Part shown: one piece after another, positions 34,082-46,307 of the stretch
Position numbering within the stretch: the first letter of the stretch is position 1
How the letters are laid out: every line of letters begins with the position of its first letter
DNA from: Chrysophaeum taylorii
Lineage: Eukaryota > Sar > Pelagophyceae > Pelagomonadales > Pelagomonadaceae
Assembly: GCA_029834535.1 (NCBI GenBank)
Contig: JAQMWT010000546.1
Span: forward strand, 1-64,000
Direction: 5' to 3'
Length of the DNA: 64,000 nucleotides
Notes under the pieces: generated by a model
What the model saw: only the letters and a program-made list of their open reading frames with translations
What the model was told of the DNA's origin: nothing
Database searches by the model: none
Made by a program: the position numbers and the translations under genes

Positions 34082-34429
34082 CAAAGTTTTTGGATACGAA
34101 AGAATCTCTGATAGATATTACAAGTGCAGGCCAGTAAGTTCACCTAGTCCCAATCTCTAACCCCAGTAAGTTCACCTAATCCCAGTAAGTTTCATATAAG
34201 TTCACCTGGTCAGTAAGTTCACCTAGCTCACACCAACTCCTTTGAGCTCGTCGCTCTCGCCTCCGCCAATCTAAGCTGCTTCGATCCGCACGCGCCGCCA
34301 ACCTTTGAGTGAACCCCAGTAAGTTCACTTGGTCCCAGTAAGTTCACCTGGTCACTAAGTTCACCTAGTCCCAATCTCAAACCCCAGTAAGTTCACCTGG
34401 TCCCAGTAAGTTCACCTACAGTGCGCGTG

Positions 34430-35007
34430 TAGACGCCGGGAGGGGGCTTATCGGTATTGCGCAGCACGTGTGGGGTAGGGTGGAGTCGTCGACCCAGATG
34501 AGTATATCCTCGGGGATGCCGATCGACAGAGAGCCACGTAGAGCTGGACGTGGCAGAAGACGGGCTTGGGAAAGAGGACGCCGACCTCGCGGGGCGTCTG
34601 GCCCTGGCTCTTGGTGATCGCTTGGCGTCGGCGGGCCTTAAGCGATACAGGTTGGAGGAGCCTCGGTGACAACGACACGATCGATCATGTATCTGGTACC
34701 GTTGCAGTGGCCGTGCGACGGGTCGAGGTTGCGAAGACTTTAAGCTCGCGATCAAAGTCAGCATGCCGTTGGTTGTCAGGGAGTCGAAAACTCTACTGTA
34801 AAGAGCGAGGCGTCGTCTTCCGACCCAACCTAGTCGGCCGAAAAGAACTCCGACGCCTCGTCTCCGGGAAAAAAAGGCCGCGGTCATGCGCGCGTTGTCA
34901 GCATCGACAACATCGTTTCGACGGGGCGTGAGAATGGCGCGCTGAAAGAGCCGCCGCGGGTCGTGGAAATAGTCTGCGAGGTCGCCGTAGACGGCTTGGA
35001 GGATCAC
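34430..35007 (-). pseudogene. Helitron (Pif1-type) helicase C-terminal fragment, copy 1
   Basis: Minus-strand readings show Helitron-helicase phrases in order but in different frames: FQRAILTPRRNDVVDADN, then FPGDEASEFFSAD and VGSEDDASLFTVEFSTP, then LRNLDPSHGHCNGTRYMID, then ITKSQGQTPREVGVLF-PKPVFCHVQLYVAL. The last is the conserved motif VI region of Pif1/RepHel helicases. Stops and frame changes make it non-functional. Helitrons are rolling-circle DNA transposons. Confidence 0.85.
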
Positions 35008-35512
35008 TGTCTGGCTCTCGCGCCTACCTGATCCTTACTCTCGCGCCTACCTGATCCTTACCCTAAATCGAGGGACAAACAAACAAACAAACAGACAGAC
35101 AGACAGACAAACATCTGTCGATTAGTAGTTAGGACAAGTGCAGGCCAGTAAGTTCGCCAGTAAGTTCACCTAGTCCCAATCTCTAACCCCAGTAAGTTCA
35201 CCTGGTCCCAGTAAGTTCACCTAGTCCCAATCTCTAACCTCAGTAAGTTCGGCGTAAGCCCACTCGTGCTCGCTCACATCCACTCACCCCTCTCCTTTGA
35301 ACTCGTCCCTCTCACCCTCGCCAATCTAAGCTGCTTTGATCCGCACACGCCGCTAACCTTTGAGTTTACTCTAAAAAAAATAGTAAGTTCACTTGGTCCC
35401 AGTAAGTTCGCCTGGTCACTAATTTCACCTAGTCCCAATCTCTAACCTCCGTAAGTTCACCTGGTTCCAGTAAGTTCACCTGGCCCCAGTAAGTTCACTT
35501 ACAGTGCGCGTG

Positions 35513-36090
35513 TAGACGCCGGGAGGGGGCTTATCGGTATTGCGCAGCACGTGTGGGGTAGGGTGGAGTCGTCGACTCAGAAGAGGATATCCTCGGGGTT
35601 GCCGATCGACAGAGAGCCACGTAGAGCTGGACGTGGCAGAAGACGGGCTTGGGCAAGAGGACGCCGACCTCGCGGGGCGTCTGGCCCTGGCTCTTGGTGA
35701 TCGTTTGGCGTCGGCGGGCCTTACGGGATACAGGTTGGAGGAGCCTCGGTGACAACGACACGATCGATCATGTATCTGGTACCGATGCAGTGGCCGTGCG
35801 ACGGGTCGAGGTTGCGAAGACTTTAAGCTCGCGATCAAAGTCAGCATGCCGTTGGTTGTCAGGGAGTCGAAAACTCTACTGTAAAGAGCGAGGCGTCGTC
35901 TTCCGACCCAACCTAGTCGGCCGAAAAGAACTCCGACGCCTCGTCTCCGGGAAAAAAAGGCCGCGGTCATGCGCGCGTTGTCAGCATCGACAACATCGTT
36001 TCGACGGGGCGTGAGAATGGCGCGCTGAAAGAGCCGCCGCGGGTCGTGGAAATAGTCTGCGAGGTCGCCGTAGACGGCTTGGAGGATCAC
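35513..36090 (-). pseudogene. Helitron helicase fragment, copy 2
   Basis: Same degenerate helicase text as copy 1, with the same stop and frame changes and only scattered substitutions (for example LPKPVF where copy 1 has FPKPVF). It is therefore a duplicate made after the gene was already dead. Confidence 0.85.
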
Positions 36091-36595
36091 TGTCTGGCTC
36101 TCGCGCCTACCTGATCCTTACTCTCGCGCCTACCTGATCCTTACCCTAAATCGAGGGACAAACAAACAAACAAACAGACAGACAGACAGACAAACATCTG
36201 TCGATTAGTAGTTAGGACAAGTGCAGGCCAGTAAGTTCGCCAGTAAGTTCACCTAGTCCCAATCTCTAACCCCAGTAAGTTCACCTGGTCCCAGTAAGTT
36301 CACCTAGTCCCAATCTCTAACCTCAGTAAGTTCGGCGTAAGCCCACTCGTGCTCGCTCACATCCACTCACCCCTCTCCTTTGAACTCGTCCCTCTCACCC
36401 TCGCCAATCTAAGCTGCTTTGATCCGCACACGCCGCTAACCTTTGAGTTTACTCTAAAAAAAATAGTAAGTTCACTTGGTCCCAGTAAGTTCGCCTGGTC
36501 ACTAATTTCACCTAGTCCCAATCTCTAACCTCCGTAAGTTCACCTGGTTCCAGTAAGTTCACCTGGCCCCAGTAAGTTCACTTACAGTGCGCGTG

Positions 36596-37167
36596 TAGAC
36601 GCCGGGAGGGGGCTTATCGGTATTGCGCAGCACGTGTGGGGTAGGGTGGAGTCGTCGACCCAGATGAGTATATCCTCGGGGATGCCGATCGACAGAGAGC
36701 CACGTAGAGCTGGACGTGGCAGAAGACGGGCTTGGGCAAGAGGACGCCGACCTCGCGGGGCGTCTGGCCCTGGCTCTTGGTGATCGTTTGGCGTCGGCGG
36801 GCCTTACGGGATACAGGTTGGAGGAGCCTCGGTGACAACGACACGATCGATCATGTATCTGGTACCGATGCAGTGGCCGTGCGACGGGTCGAGGTTGCGA
36901 AGACTTAAAGCTCGCGATCAAAGTCAGCATGCCGTTGGTTGTCAGGGAGTTGAAAACTCTACTCTTGAGAGCGAGGCGTCGTCTTCCGACCCAACCTAGT
37001 CGGCCGAAAAGAACTCCGACGCCTCGTCTCCGGGAAAAAAAGGCCGCGGTCATGCGCGCGTTGTCAGCATCGACAACATCGTTTCGACGGGGCGTGAGAA
37101 TGGCGCGCTGAAAGCGCCGCCGCGGGTCGTGGAAATAGTCTGCGAGGTAGACGGCTTGGAGGATCAC
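36596..37167 (-). pseudogene. Helitron helicase fragment, copy 3
   Basis: Nearly identical to copy 2 and sharing the same disabling changes. It differs by a 6-bp deletion near 37147 (GDLADYF reads LADYF) and a few substitutions near 36950-36970. Confidence 0.85.
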
Positions 37168-37388
37168 TGTCTGGCTCTCGCTTCTACCTGATCCTTACTC
37201 TCGCGCCAACCTGATCCTTACCCTAAATCGAGGGACAAACAGACAAACAAACAAACAGACAGACAGACAAACATCTGTCGATTAGTAGTTAGGATTACTG
37301 ACCGTTGGGCACCATGAATAACCGCGCAACGTCTGTCATGAAAAAAAATAGAGGTATTAGTCAAAGGGGGTCGAGTGTCGTGTGAGCG

Positions 37389-39578
37389 ATGGAGGACTTT
37401 GCGAGTGCGGAGGAACGGGATGGGGTGCGGCTGTCGTGGAACGTGTGGCCCGCGAGTCGGCTGGAGGCGACGCGGATCGTGGTGCCGATCGGGCTGCTGT
37501 ACACGCCCCTGAAGCCGATCGCGCACCCGCCGCCCCTCGCCTACGAGCCCGTACGATGCAACGGGTGTCCAGCGTTGCTGAATCCGTACTCGCAAGTGGA
37601 TTATCGGACCAAGCTGTGGACGTGTCCGTTTTGCCTGACTCGGAACCACTTTCCGCCACACTACGCCGACAACATCTCAGAGAGTAACCTTCCCGCGGAA
37701 CTGATTCCGCAGTTTTCGTCGGTGGAATACGAACTCAACACGACGCGGGGGGCGCCCGTGTTCTTGTTCGTGATCGACACGTGCATTCCCGACGCCGAGC
37801 TCGACGAACTGAAGGATTCGGTGCAGCAGACGTTGAATTTGCTGCCCGAGCACGCGTTGGTCGGGCTGATATCGTTCGGCGCGCACGTCCAGGTCCACGA
37901 GCTTGGATTTTCCGAGTGCTCCAAGGCCATCGCGTTTCGGGGGACCAAGGACTACTCGGTCCAACGGGTCCAGGAGCTCCTGGGGATCGCGCCGGGCCAG
38001 CCTTCTTCGGCGATCGGCCGGTTCCTCCTTCCCGTGTCCGACTGCTGGCTCGAGCTCGACGACTTATCGCGCGACCCGTGGCCGACGCCCGCCGACCAGC
38101 GACCCCTCCGGTGCACGGGCGCCGCGCTGAGCGTCGCCGTCGGGCTGCTGGAAACCGCCGTGCCCCGCCAGGGCGCCCGCATCCTGCTGATGGTGGGCGG
38201 TCCCGCGACGTGCGGTCCGGGTCTCGTCGTCGACAAGCTCAGATCGGAGGACATGCGGAGCCACACGGACATCCAGAAGGGCGCCGCGCAGCACCTCAAG
38301 GCCTCGACGAAATTCTACCAGCAGCTCGCCGAGCGCGCCGCGGCGGCCTCCCACGTCGTCGACGTTTTCGCCTGCTCCCTCGATCAGGTCGGCCTCTTCG
38401 AGATGCGAAGTTGCGTCGACCTGACGGGCGGCGCGGTCGTCGTCGCCGAGTCCTTCACGCAGTCCGTCTTCAAGGAATCCCTCCGACGACTCTTCAAGCG
38501 CCGCGACGGCGCGATGGAGATGGGATTTTCGGCGACCCTCGAGTGCATCACCTCGCGCGACTTCAAAATCGCCGGCGCGATCGGCCCGTGCTCGTCTCTC
38601 CGGAAAAAGAGCCAGTACGTCGCCGACACGGAGATCGGCGCCGGCGGGACCAACGCCTGGAGCCTCGGCGGCGTCGACCCCCAGACCTCGGTCGCGATCT
38701 ACTTTGAAATATCGAAGAGTACCAACAAACGCCGCTACTGCCAGCTCATCACGTCGTACCTCCACTCGAACGGACGCGCGAGGCTCCGCTGTACGACTCT
38801 CTGCGGCTCGTGGGCCGACGACGCGAGCGCCCTCGCGCGCAGCTTCGACCAGGAGGCAGCCGCCGTCTTGATGGCACGCATCGCCGTCCACCGCACCGAC
38901 ACCGAGGAAGTCTCCGACGTCCTCCGCTGGGTCGACCGATCTCTGATCCGCCTCTGCGCCAAGTTTGCCGACTACCGAAAAGACGAGCCCCAGTCCTTCC
39001 GCCTCCCCCACGAATTCTCCCTCTATCCCCAGTTCATGTTCCACCTCCGCAGATCCCAATTCCTCCAGCTCTTCAACTCGAGCCCCGACGAGTCCGCCTA
39101 TTACAGAATGATCCTCGTCCGCGAGACCACCCTCAACTCGGTCGTCATGATACAACCTACCCTCCTCTCCTACAGCTTCCAGGCACCCCCCTCGGCCGTC
39201 CTCCTCGACGCCTCCTCCGTGAGACCCGACTGCATCCTTCTCCTCGATACATTCTTCTACGTCATCGTCTTCCACGGCGAAACCATCGCCGCCTGGAGAG
39301 ACGCCGGCTACCAAGACCAAGAAGAACACGCCGCCTTCCGCAACCTCCTCATGCAACCCCTCGCCGATGCAAACGCCATCTGCGACACCCGCTTCCCTCT
39401 CCCCCGCTACATCGTCGCTGACCAACACAAGTCCGAGGCCCGCTTCCTCATCTGCAAACTCAACCCCTCCGTCACGCACAACTCCACCGACATCGCCGCC
39501 GGCCAGGCTATTCCCACGGACGACGTCTCCCTCAAAGTCTTCATGGAACACCTCATCAAGCTGGCTGTCGAATCCTGA
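37389..39578 (+). CDS. SEC23: COPII coat GTPase-activating subunit SEC23
   Basis: A single exon of 729 codons, close to the usual 760 or so. The order of parts is that of SEC23. A zinc finger has CNGC and CPFC pairs (residues about 59-80). The trunk domain starts at [15 protein letters not shown] (about residue 122). Beta-sandwich and helical domains follow. The gelsolin-like end reads [20 protein letters not shown], then [12 protein letters not shown] and [13 protein letters not shown]23 activates SAR1 GTPase and with SEC24 forms the inner COPII coat at ER exit sites. The ATG at 37389 is the first in frame and gives the expected N-terminus. The tandem repeat array directly upstream must overlap its promoter. 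Confidence 0.96.
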   Translation: MEDFASAEERDGVRLSWNVWPASRLEATRIVVPIGLLYTPLKPIAHPPPLAYEPVRCNGCPALLNPYSQVDYRTKLWTCPFCLTRNHFPPHYADNISESNLPAELIPQFSSVEYELNTTRGAPVFLFVIDTCIPDAELDELKDSVQQTLNLLPEHALVGLISFGAHVQVHELGFSECSKAIAFRGTKDYSVQRVQELLGIAPGQPSSAIGRFLLPVSDCWLELDDLSRDPWPTPADQRPLRCTGAALSVAVGLLETAVPRQGARILLMVGGPATCGPGLVVDKLRSEDMRSHTDIQKGAAQHLKASTKFYQQLAERAAAASHVVDVFACSLDQVGLFEMRSCVDLTGGAVVVAESFTQSVFKESLRRLFKRRDGAMEMGFSATLECITSRDFKIAGAIGPCSSLRKKSQYVADTEIGAGGTNAWSLGGVDPQTSVAIYFEISKSTNKRRYCQLITSYLHSNGRARLRCTTLCGSWADDASALARSFDQEAAAVLMARIAVHRTDTEEVSDVLRWVDRSLIRLCAKFADYRKDEPQSFRLPHEFSLYPQFMFHLRRSQFLQLFNSSPDESAYYRMILVRETTLNSVVMIQPTLLSYSFQAPPSAVLLDASSVRPDCILLLDTFFYVIVFHGETIAAWRDAGYQDQEEHAAFRNLLMQPLADANAICDTRFPLPRYIVADQHKSEARFLICKLNPSVTHNSTDIAAGQAIPTDDVSLKVFMEHLIKLAVES

Positions 39579-41103
39579 TTTTTTCTGCGCAACTGCCTAC
39601 TCCGACGCCCCTCCTTTCCTGCTCCGCCTTGTGTCTTCTTTGTGGGGTGGACTACTAACCCAAGTCAAGTGAACTCAAGTCCGAAACCAAGTGAATGGCG
39701 GAAGCGAAAGAAACCGCGGAGGGAGGGCCTAGGGAGGGGGGAGGGAGGGAGGGAGGGAGGGAGTAAAACCGAGCCCACCCTCGAATCGCCACGCCAGACC
39801 CGAGGCCGCTCCGATCTGGTCCCCGAGGGGCGACGACGGGCAGAATCGTCACTGTCTTGGTCCTCGCGACCGGTGTGTTGGCACCAGAGCCCGCCCCCCT
39901 ATAGCTACGTATCACCTAGCTGGCTCGTTTCTAAGTGGTGGCCGACCGAGTACTAATCATTCCAGTTTCATGGTAGACAGACTTACTTGTAAAGAGAGCC
40001 ATGTTTCTGGGTGGTGTTTCGCCGATGGACGGGGGTTTTGGTGATCCCGGGGGTCCGCGATGGAGGGGTTACACCAGGAGCGCTCGATCCTCAAAGTCAC
40101 CACTCGGTCTGCGACGTCGCCCGTCACTCGCGTCGCCACTCGTTTTCGGGCGCCGCCAATTCCGTATCGCCACACCAGTTGGGCCTTTGCGTTCCACACT
40201 GGACCCGCTCATATTTTTGATGCCATATCATCCCGCACTCCTCGTGTTTCCCTCTTGCGATTCTCCGATCCGGTTCTCGATTTTGGTCTAGGAGTCATTT
40301 ATGTTTCCACGACAGAAACCTAGTAGCCTCCTCTATTTTTCTGATGACTCAAGTTTTATTAGTCTCCCTGAGCGCTGTGGCGGTTACTACTAGTTTATGT
40401 AGGGAAAAGTGTATGGTCAAATCGCCTAATCCGGAGAAGCTGCCCACACACTTTTATACCGCTACGTGCGCGATGATAGGAGTAGTTTGCTTTGATGTCG
40501 AGAAAGATTCCCACATTGTGCCGCGCCCCGATTCAAATAAATAGGTGCCGTGGCATGTGTTATTAGCCTGCTCGGTTTCCTCAAGCGGGCATATGCCGGA
40601 GCATGTCGAGTGTGATTGATCATCTCCGGAGCTCACGGGGCGGTCACCGAGTACCTCCTCAAGCGGGCGTGTGCACCGACAAGTGCCCCTGGAACACAAC
40701 ATCAAAATCGTAAGCTGATGAGGCGTCGTATAAGAAAAGGAGTGCGGTAATAGTCTCGGAAGCAGACGCGGCCGAAGTCGGCAGCGCCTCTGCGAAAAAA
40801 GACGGAGCGTCATCGCGCCTGGAAAAAGGCGACGACCGACCCCTTGCGATACATATCGGCGATAGCCTGCGAGACCCTTGAGCCTCTACCTCTATGTCGT
40901 CGTCGTCGTCGTCGTCGTCGTCTAAACGCGCACTTTAAAATATGAGAGTGCCGCTTTCGGGGAGGCGGGCGAGAGAAGGAACGAGCATGAATGTGCAGCT
41001 GGTGGTAGTGAGCGAGGTGTACTTCTTACCAGAGGGCAGTCGGTGGTGCGAACAAAGGGAGGGAGGCAAAGCGAGGGCGAGGGAAGCAGGCAGGGAGTAG
41101 CGG
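39579..41103. other. Intergenic between SEC23 and the P5A ATPase 3' end
   Basis: No gene is supported. A G-rich run lies at about 39735-39766 and a GTC trinucleotide run at about 40895-40922. Short ORFs show no motifs. The spacer is long for this gene-dense side of the window. Confidence 0.6.
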
Positions 41104-43865
41104 TCAGCCGGAGGCACCTTGAGCAACAAGGCGGGCCTTGCGCTCCTTTTCGGCCGCGGCCTGCTGCTTGGAATAGGAGCGGTAAAAATAGGCGGCGCCA
41201 GCGAGGACGACAAGATTTCCCTGCGCGAGCAAAAGCGCACCAACGACGACCTTGGCGGCAGTGAGGAAGACGGGGACGAGGTCCGCGACGGTGGTCGCTT
41301 TGGCCTCGTCGAGCATGGCGCGGAATATCTTTGGAGCGAAGAGGGCCGTCGAGAGGCGATCCCAGACGAAAGTGCCGGCGAGGGAGGCGGCGACGAGGCC
41401 GGCGATCTTGAAGCGGAAGAGGTCGTCCGGAAAAGGCGCGAGATGGATCGATTGATTGACCATTGGGACAAAGTTCCACGCGCAGAGGACGAGGCCGGCG
41501 ATCGAGATGAAGAGCGACAGGAAGAGCGCGTGGTTTTCGAGGAGGCCCTTCATCCACGGCCGACCCTTGTAGTTTACGAGGAGGACGGCGATCATCTGCG
41601 AGGTCTCGACCTGCGAAGACGACGCGATAATAATTTCATAAGACAAGATGAACCTACCAAGAAAACGGCCGTGTTGAGCAGATTCGGGAGAAAGGGCGTC
41701 GACCAGATCGAGGTGAACCACGCGAAGACGTCGTCCTCGGCCTCCTCTGCCGCGATCTCTCCGCTGCGAGCGCGGCGCTGAAACTTGACGACGGCGTCGA
41801 GCGCGGCTGGACCCATGCGCTCTGTGGCCATCTTGACGGCCTGGCGCATGCAAAAAATGTGGATTGCCCCTTGACCCGCGACGCTGACGACAATAGACGG
41901 ATCGAAGAGCGAGCCGATAGGTCTGCTCGGCGACATTTTTTCTAGGGGCGTCGCGTACGAGAAGGCCATCGAAGCGACGATGAGGAGCCAGCCCGATGCC
42001 ATCATCTGGCGCTCGGACGAGCGCGCGCCTTCGAGCGAGAGCGCTGCGAGCGTGTAGGCCGAGATAACCGACTCGAGGACCATGATCTGCTGCTGCTGGA
42101 GCGACGAGAGGAGCGTGCAGCGGCCCTGGCGGATGAGGTCGACGACGGCGCGGATCGACGGCGCGCGAGAGGTGAAGGGCGCGGCGACCGAAGCGTCGCC
42201 CGGCCGGATCATGGGGAGGCCGCCGCCTTCGTCCCCCGTACTCCCCAGAAGCTCGGCGGCGAGGTCCTGCGGCGACTTGTCGGCGGTTTTCTCCTCGTTG
42301 ATTTCGCCGCTGTTGTCGTAGACGTTTCCGAGCTTGGCGTCGATCTTGTCCACCTCCTGCGCCATCTCCTTGCGGAGGCGCATCGCAACCGACTTGACGG
42401 CGCCAAACTGCGCGCCAATACCCGTGTCCCCCTTCTCGGCACGTCGCGCGAGTTCCTCCTCGATCCATTCGCGCTGCTTGGCCATGAGCTCCTTTTGTCG
42501 GTTTGCGAGATGCTTCTTCCGCGTCTCGGCGCCGCGCTCGCGCGCGTCGGCGAGTGCCTCGGCCTGAGCGTTGAGCACATCTTCCGCGGCCGCGTCCTTC
42601 TTCCGCCCTTTGGCTAGCTTCTCGCCAACGTCCGCGTAGTGGCCGGTCGTGTTGGCGTCGCCGTAGCCGGCGAGCAGCGCGACGCCGACGTCCGCTTGCT
42701 TGAGAGCGCCGACGTCGTTGCCTCCGTCGCCACACATGAGCACGCACGCGCCCCCTTCGAGCCGCTGGAGCGACCGGCATATTCGAGCTTTGCCCTGCGG
42801 TGACATGCGGGCGAAGACGGCCGCGCGCGCCGCGCACGCGCTCCAGACCGACTCCTCGGCCTCCTCCTTGGCTGCCTTGATCGCATCCGTAATCTTGGCA
42901 TCTTCGCCGTCGTTAGTGCTATCCTCGGCCGGATGCGTTACCGGCAGCGCCGCGGCCGCGGCCTCGGCCGCCTTGTGAGCAGCCGCGACCATCGCCGCCT
43001 CGGTAATGACGAGCGCGACGCCGCGCTCCCGGATGATCTTGTCCACGCCGGAAACGTCGAAGGGCATCGACTCGCACCGTGGCGGCGCGTGCGGCGAGAC
43101 CCACTCGGCACCAAGCGTCGCCTCGTCGTTGACCGCCAAGAGGAGCGCCGGCGCGTCGTCGCTGACGATGTGCGTCGTGCGTGCCACATGGAGCGCCGTC
43201 AGCGGCGCGTCACCCGTCACCATCGCGACGCGGTGTGCCGAGTCTGCGAGGGCTTTGCACACGATGCCGCTGTCGGCGCGCGTCCGGCACTCGAAGGCGA
43301 TGAAGCCACAGAACAGTAGACCGGCCTCGACGTCAGTTCGCGGGAGCTCGGACACGTCTCTGAGAGCTGTCGCGTTCTCATCATCGAGCCACTTGTACGA
43401 GAGCGCGAGGACGCGCATTCCGCGCTCTGCGAGGGACGCGTACGTCGCGTCGTACCACGCGGGGGCCGTGCCTTCTGCGAGAAGGGACTTGATGGCCTCG
43501 GGCGAGCCCTTGACAAGGGCGGCGTACTTTGATGACCGGGACTCGACGGTCGTTACCTCCGCGACGACCGACATGCGCTGGAGCGCCGACGAGAAGTGAT
43601 ACCGCGAGACGATGCGGACGCGACGGTATGCCGACGGTTTGGCCTTGTTGTTGTTGGGCGTCGGCTGTTGCTGGCCTCTGGAAGCACCACCAGATTTGGC
43701 GGCGGCGGCGGCGACGACGACGAGCGCGCTGGGCGGCGCGGCCGTGGCGGTCTTGGCGTCATAGGACCAACCCAAGGCGCGGAGCGCAGTGAGCTCGATA
43801 GGGTCCCCGACGAGGCGCGAGTTGGCAGCGGCGGCGGCGGCGTCTCCCTCTTTATTCTTGGCGGC

Positions 43866-43898
<33 letters not shown>

Positions 43899-46211
43899 CG
43901 TGTCGGCGGAGACGAGCGAGTGGCAGGCCGCGATGACGAGAGCGGCGGCATCGGAGGCCGCGCTGACGGGCTTGGTATTCTGGCGCGCGCTCGCCGAGGT
44001 CTTCGCCGCGCCGTCGAAACAGATTACTCCGACGGGCGAGAGGCGATCGGTCGTGAGCGTGCCCGTCTTGTCGAAGAGGCAGTGGCGCACGCGGCCGGCG
44101 TAGGGGACGCGAAAGGGTTCGGTGGCCATGATTCCCGCCTTCATGAGGGCCATGAGCGCCGTGTTGACGGCAAGCGCCATCTGCATGGGGAGCTGGCGCG
44201 GGACGACCGACGTTACGATGATGACGCAGCGCAGCAGGAGCTCGTGCGTCGTGCGGTCGCCCTTCTCGAGGCCACGTTTGAGGACGTACGCGGCCGACAC
44301 GAGCGCGAAGATAAGGAGGACGAGAAGCGCGAGTAGCGTCTCGCGCGTGTCGGACGACACCGACTGCTGCGAGAACTCGATCATCTGCATGAGCTCGCCT
44401 TGCGCCGACGCGAAGCCCGTCCGGAGCACGAACGCGATCGCGCCCGCGTCCGGCGGCTCGGGCACGCCGGCCGGTCCGCTCCCTTCGCCGGCACTCGCGT
44501 TGACCAGTTCGGTCCCCGAGAACAGGACGCTCACGCGGTCGCGGCCGAACACCTCGAGCGCGCGATCGTCGTCTGCCTTGTCGTCGATCGTCAGCGAGTC
44601 CTTCATCTGGGGCGTCGACTCGCCCGTGAGGGTTGCCTCGTTCGCGACCGCCGAGCCCCGAAGCAACAAGCAGTCGCAGGGCACGGTGTATAGGGCGCGT
44701 CGCTTGCGCTTGGGTTTTTTTTTCGCGCCGGCGTCGTCGTCCTCCTCCTCCTTGGTAGCTTTGGGTTTCTTTTTCGTCGTATTCTTTTTGCCGTCGTAGT
44801 CGTCGTCGTCGTCATCCCGGCGTGGCTCGTCGCCTTTTTTACGCTGGCGGCGCTTGGAGACGGAAATGAGGTCGCCGGGCAAGAGGTCGTCGGACTGGAG
44901 CTCCTGCCACTTGGCGTCGCGCCAGACGAAGACGGGCGCGGCCTTGGCCGACATGCCCGAGAGGGACTTGAGCGTGCGCTGACGCTGGACGACGGTGCCG
45001 GCTTCCATAAAGACGATCGAGAAGAGCGTGAAGCCCACGTACTGCCAGTAGCTGTCGAGAAGCCAGAGCAGCGACGTGAAGACTTGGAACATTGCAATCG
45101 GCGACAGGAGCTGTTCCTTGTAGAGCGAAACGAACGACGGCACCTTGACTTCGACGACGTTTTGGCCGTAGCGCTCCGCGGCGACCAAGACCGATCGCGA
45201 GTCGAGGCCAACCGACGCAGCGTAGTGCGCGAGCGCGAGCCGGAGCGGCGGCGTGACGCGCCGTAGCGAGCCGTTTTCGCGCCCGTATCCGACGACGTCG
45301 TCCTCTTCGACGACGACCACCTCTTCTTCCTCGTCACCCTCGTCGTCGTCGTCCTCGACCTCGTCGTCTTCCTTGGCGGCGGCGGCGGCCGCTGCCCAGA
45401 CGTCATCCTCTTCGGCGTCGTCGTCCTCGGGTCCCCAGTACTCGTAGAGTTGGCGCTGGTACTCGACCACGAGACCGCCGCCGAGCTTGGAGGACTTGAC
45501 GGGGACGAGGGCCGCGCGGCCCTTGTGCTTCTGAGGGACGATAAGAAGGTGGCACTTGTTGTTGATATCGTTCGAGTCGACGTAGAGGGAGCGCGCCTTG
45601 AAGGAGACGATCCAGTGGCACATGAGAAAAAAGAGGGCGTGCGCCGTCATCGTCGCGAACAAAAAAAGGCACGCCCAGGCATCGGGGAGGTATTTCGAGG
45701 GCAACGGACGCGACTCTTCCTCCTCGTCGAGCGAGAGCTCGTCGTCGCCAAACAACTCCAACTTGAGCTCCTCTTCCGTCTTGTTCTCGCCGCGGTTGGC
45801 AGAGTCAATCATCGCCTGCGCGAGCTGCGCAGCCTGCTCGAGCACCTTCTCGGCTTTTTGGCGGGTCGTCGAGGCCTTGGGCGCGCCGTCGTCGTCCGTC
45901 GACGGCGCGGCGGCGTCGTCCTCCTCCTCGTTCCGCTCGACGACCGAGTTGGCCAGCTTCTGCGCCTTGAGGCGCTGCTGCGCGGCCGCGTGCGCCGCAG
46001 CCTTGTCCTTGAGCTTCTGGTCCCCGGCGAGACTCTCGAGAGCCTTGCCCTGAGCGAGCGCGCGCGCGTAGGGCTTGCCCGCCGTGGCGACGCACGAGTA
46101 CACCGACGCCGCGTACAGGACGCACAGCCCCACCAGGAGCGCGAGCCGCCGCCCGCGGCTCTCGCGGTGCACCGTCACGGACGCGATGTCCTTGTCGTGC
46201 TGAAGATGCAT
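41104..46211 (-). CDS. P5A-type P-type ATPase (ER transmembrane-helix dislocase family, ATP13A1/Spf1)
   Basis: Two exons, 46211-41658 and 41610-41104, join in phase 0 over a 47-bp intron and give 1,686 residues. That is longer than the roughly 1,200 usual for P5A because of acidic and Lys-rich inserts and a long N-terminus. Core motifs are TLTGES (actuator domain), FDKTGTLTTD with phosphorylated Asp714 (codon at 44072), VTGDAPLTALHVA, and GDGGNDVGALKQADVGVALL. The text TEPFRVPYAG just before DKTG is specific to P5A. The family pulls mistargeted tail-anchored and signal-anchor helices out of the ER membrane. The M4 core, normally PPELPMELS, reads P-R-Q-L-P-M-Q-M-A here (residues 671-679). The gene starts 96 bp from the divergent SRP54-M gene. 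Confidence 0.93.
41611..41657 (-). other. Intron of the P5A ATPase gene (47 bp)
   Basis: On the minus strand the donor is GTAGGTTC and the acceptor CGTCTTCGCAG. Splicing joins NTAVFL to VETSQM, continuing the transmembrane domain. Without it the first ORF ends in a short Arg-rich tail. Confidence 0.88.
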
Positions 46212-46307
46212 CTACACGTGTCTGTCTTTCTCCGCGTCGGCCTTGGACGGATTCCGCGACCACCACCACGACGAGGGTAATTATTATTAAGATTCGATAT
46301 TAGTAGA

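Larger units (their letters stand above)
34121..37295. repeat. Three tandem copies of an approximately 1,083-bp unit with a dead Helitron helicase fragment
   Basis: The same sequence recurs with starts near 34121, 35139 and 36222. Each unit has AGTAAGTTCACCTGGTCC-type minisatellite arrays, a 600-bp degenerate coding part and an AAAC/AGAC microsatellite, ending in CATCTGTCGATTAGTAGTTA. Units 2 and 3 are almost identical; unit 1 is shorter and more diverged. The last unit ends about 95 bp before the SEC23 start codon. Confidence 0.93.

Noticed and set aside
34121-37295. CRISPR-like regular repeats
   Set aside because: The repeats are minisatellite units within 1-kb tandem copies, with no uniform spacers, in a eukaryotic genome.
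38064-39551. 495-codon antisense ORF under SEC23
   Set aside because: Gly/Val/Glu-rich reading opposite a well-conserved SEC23; no family resemblance.
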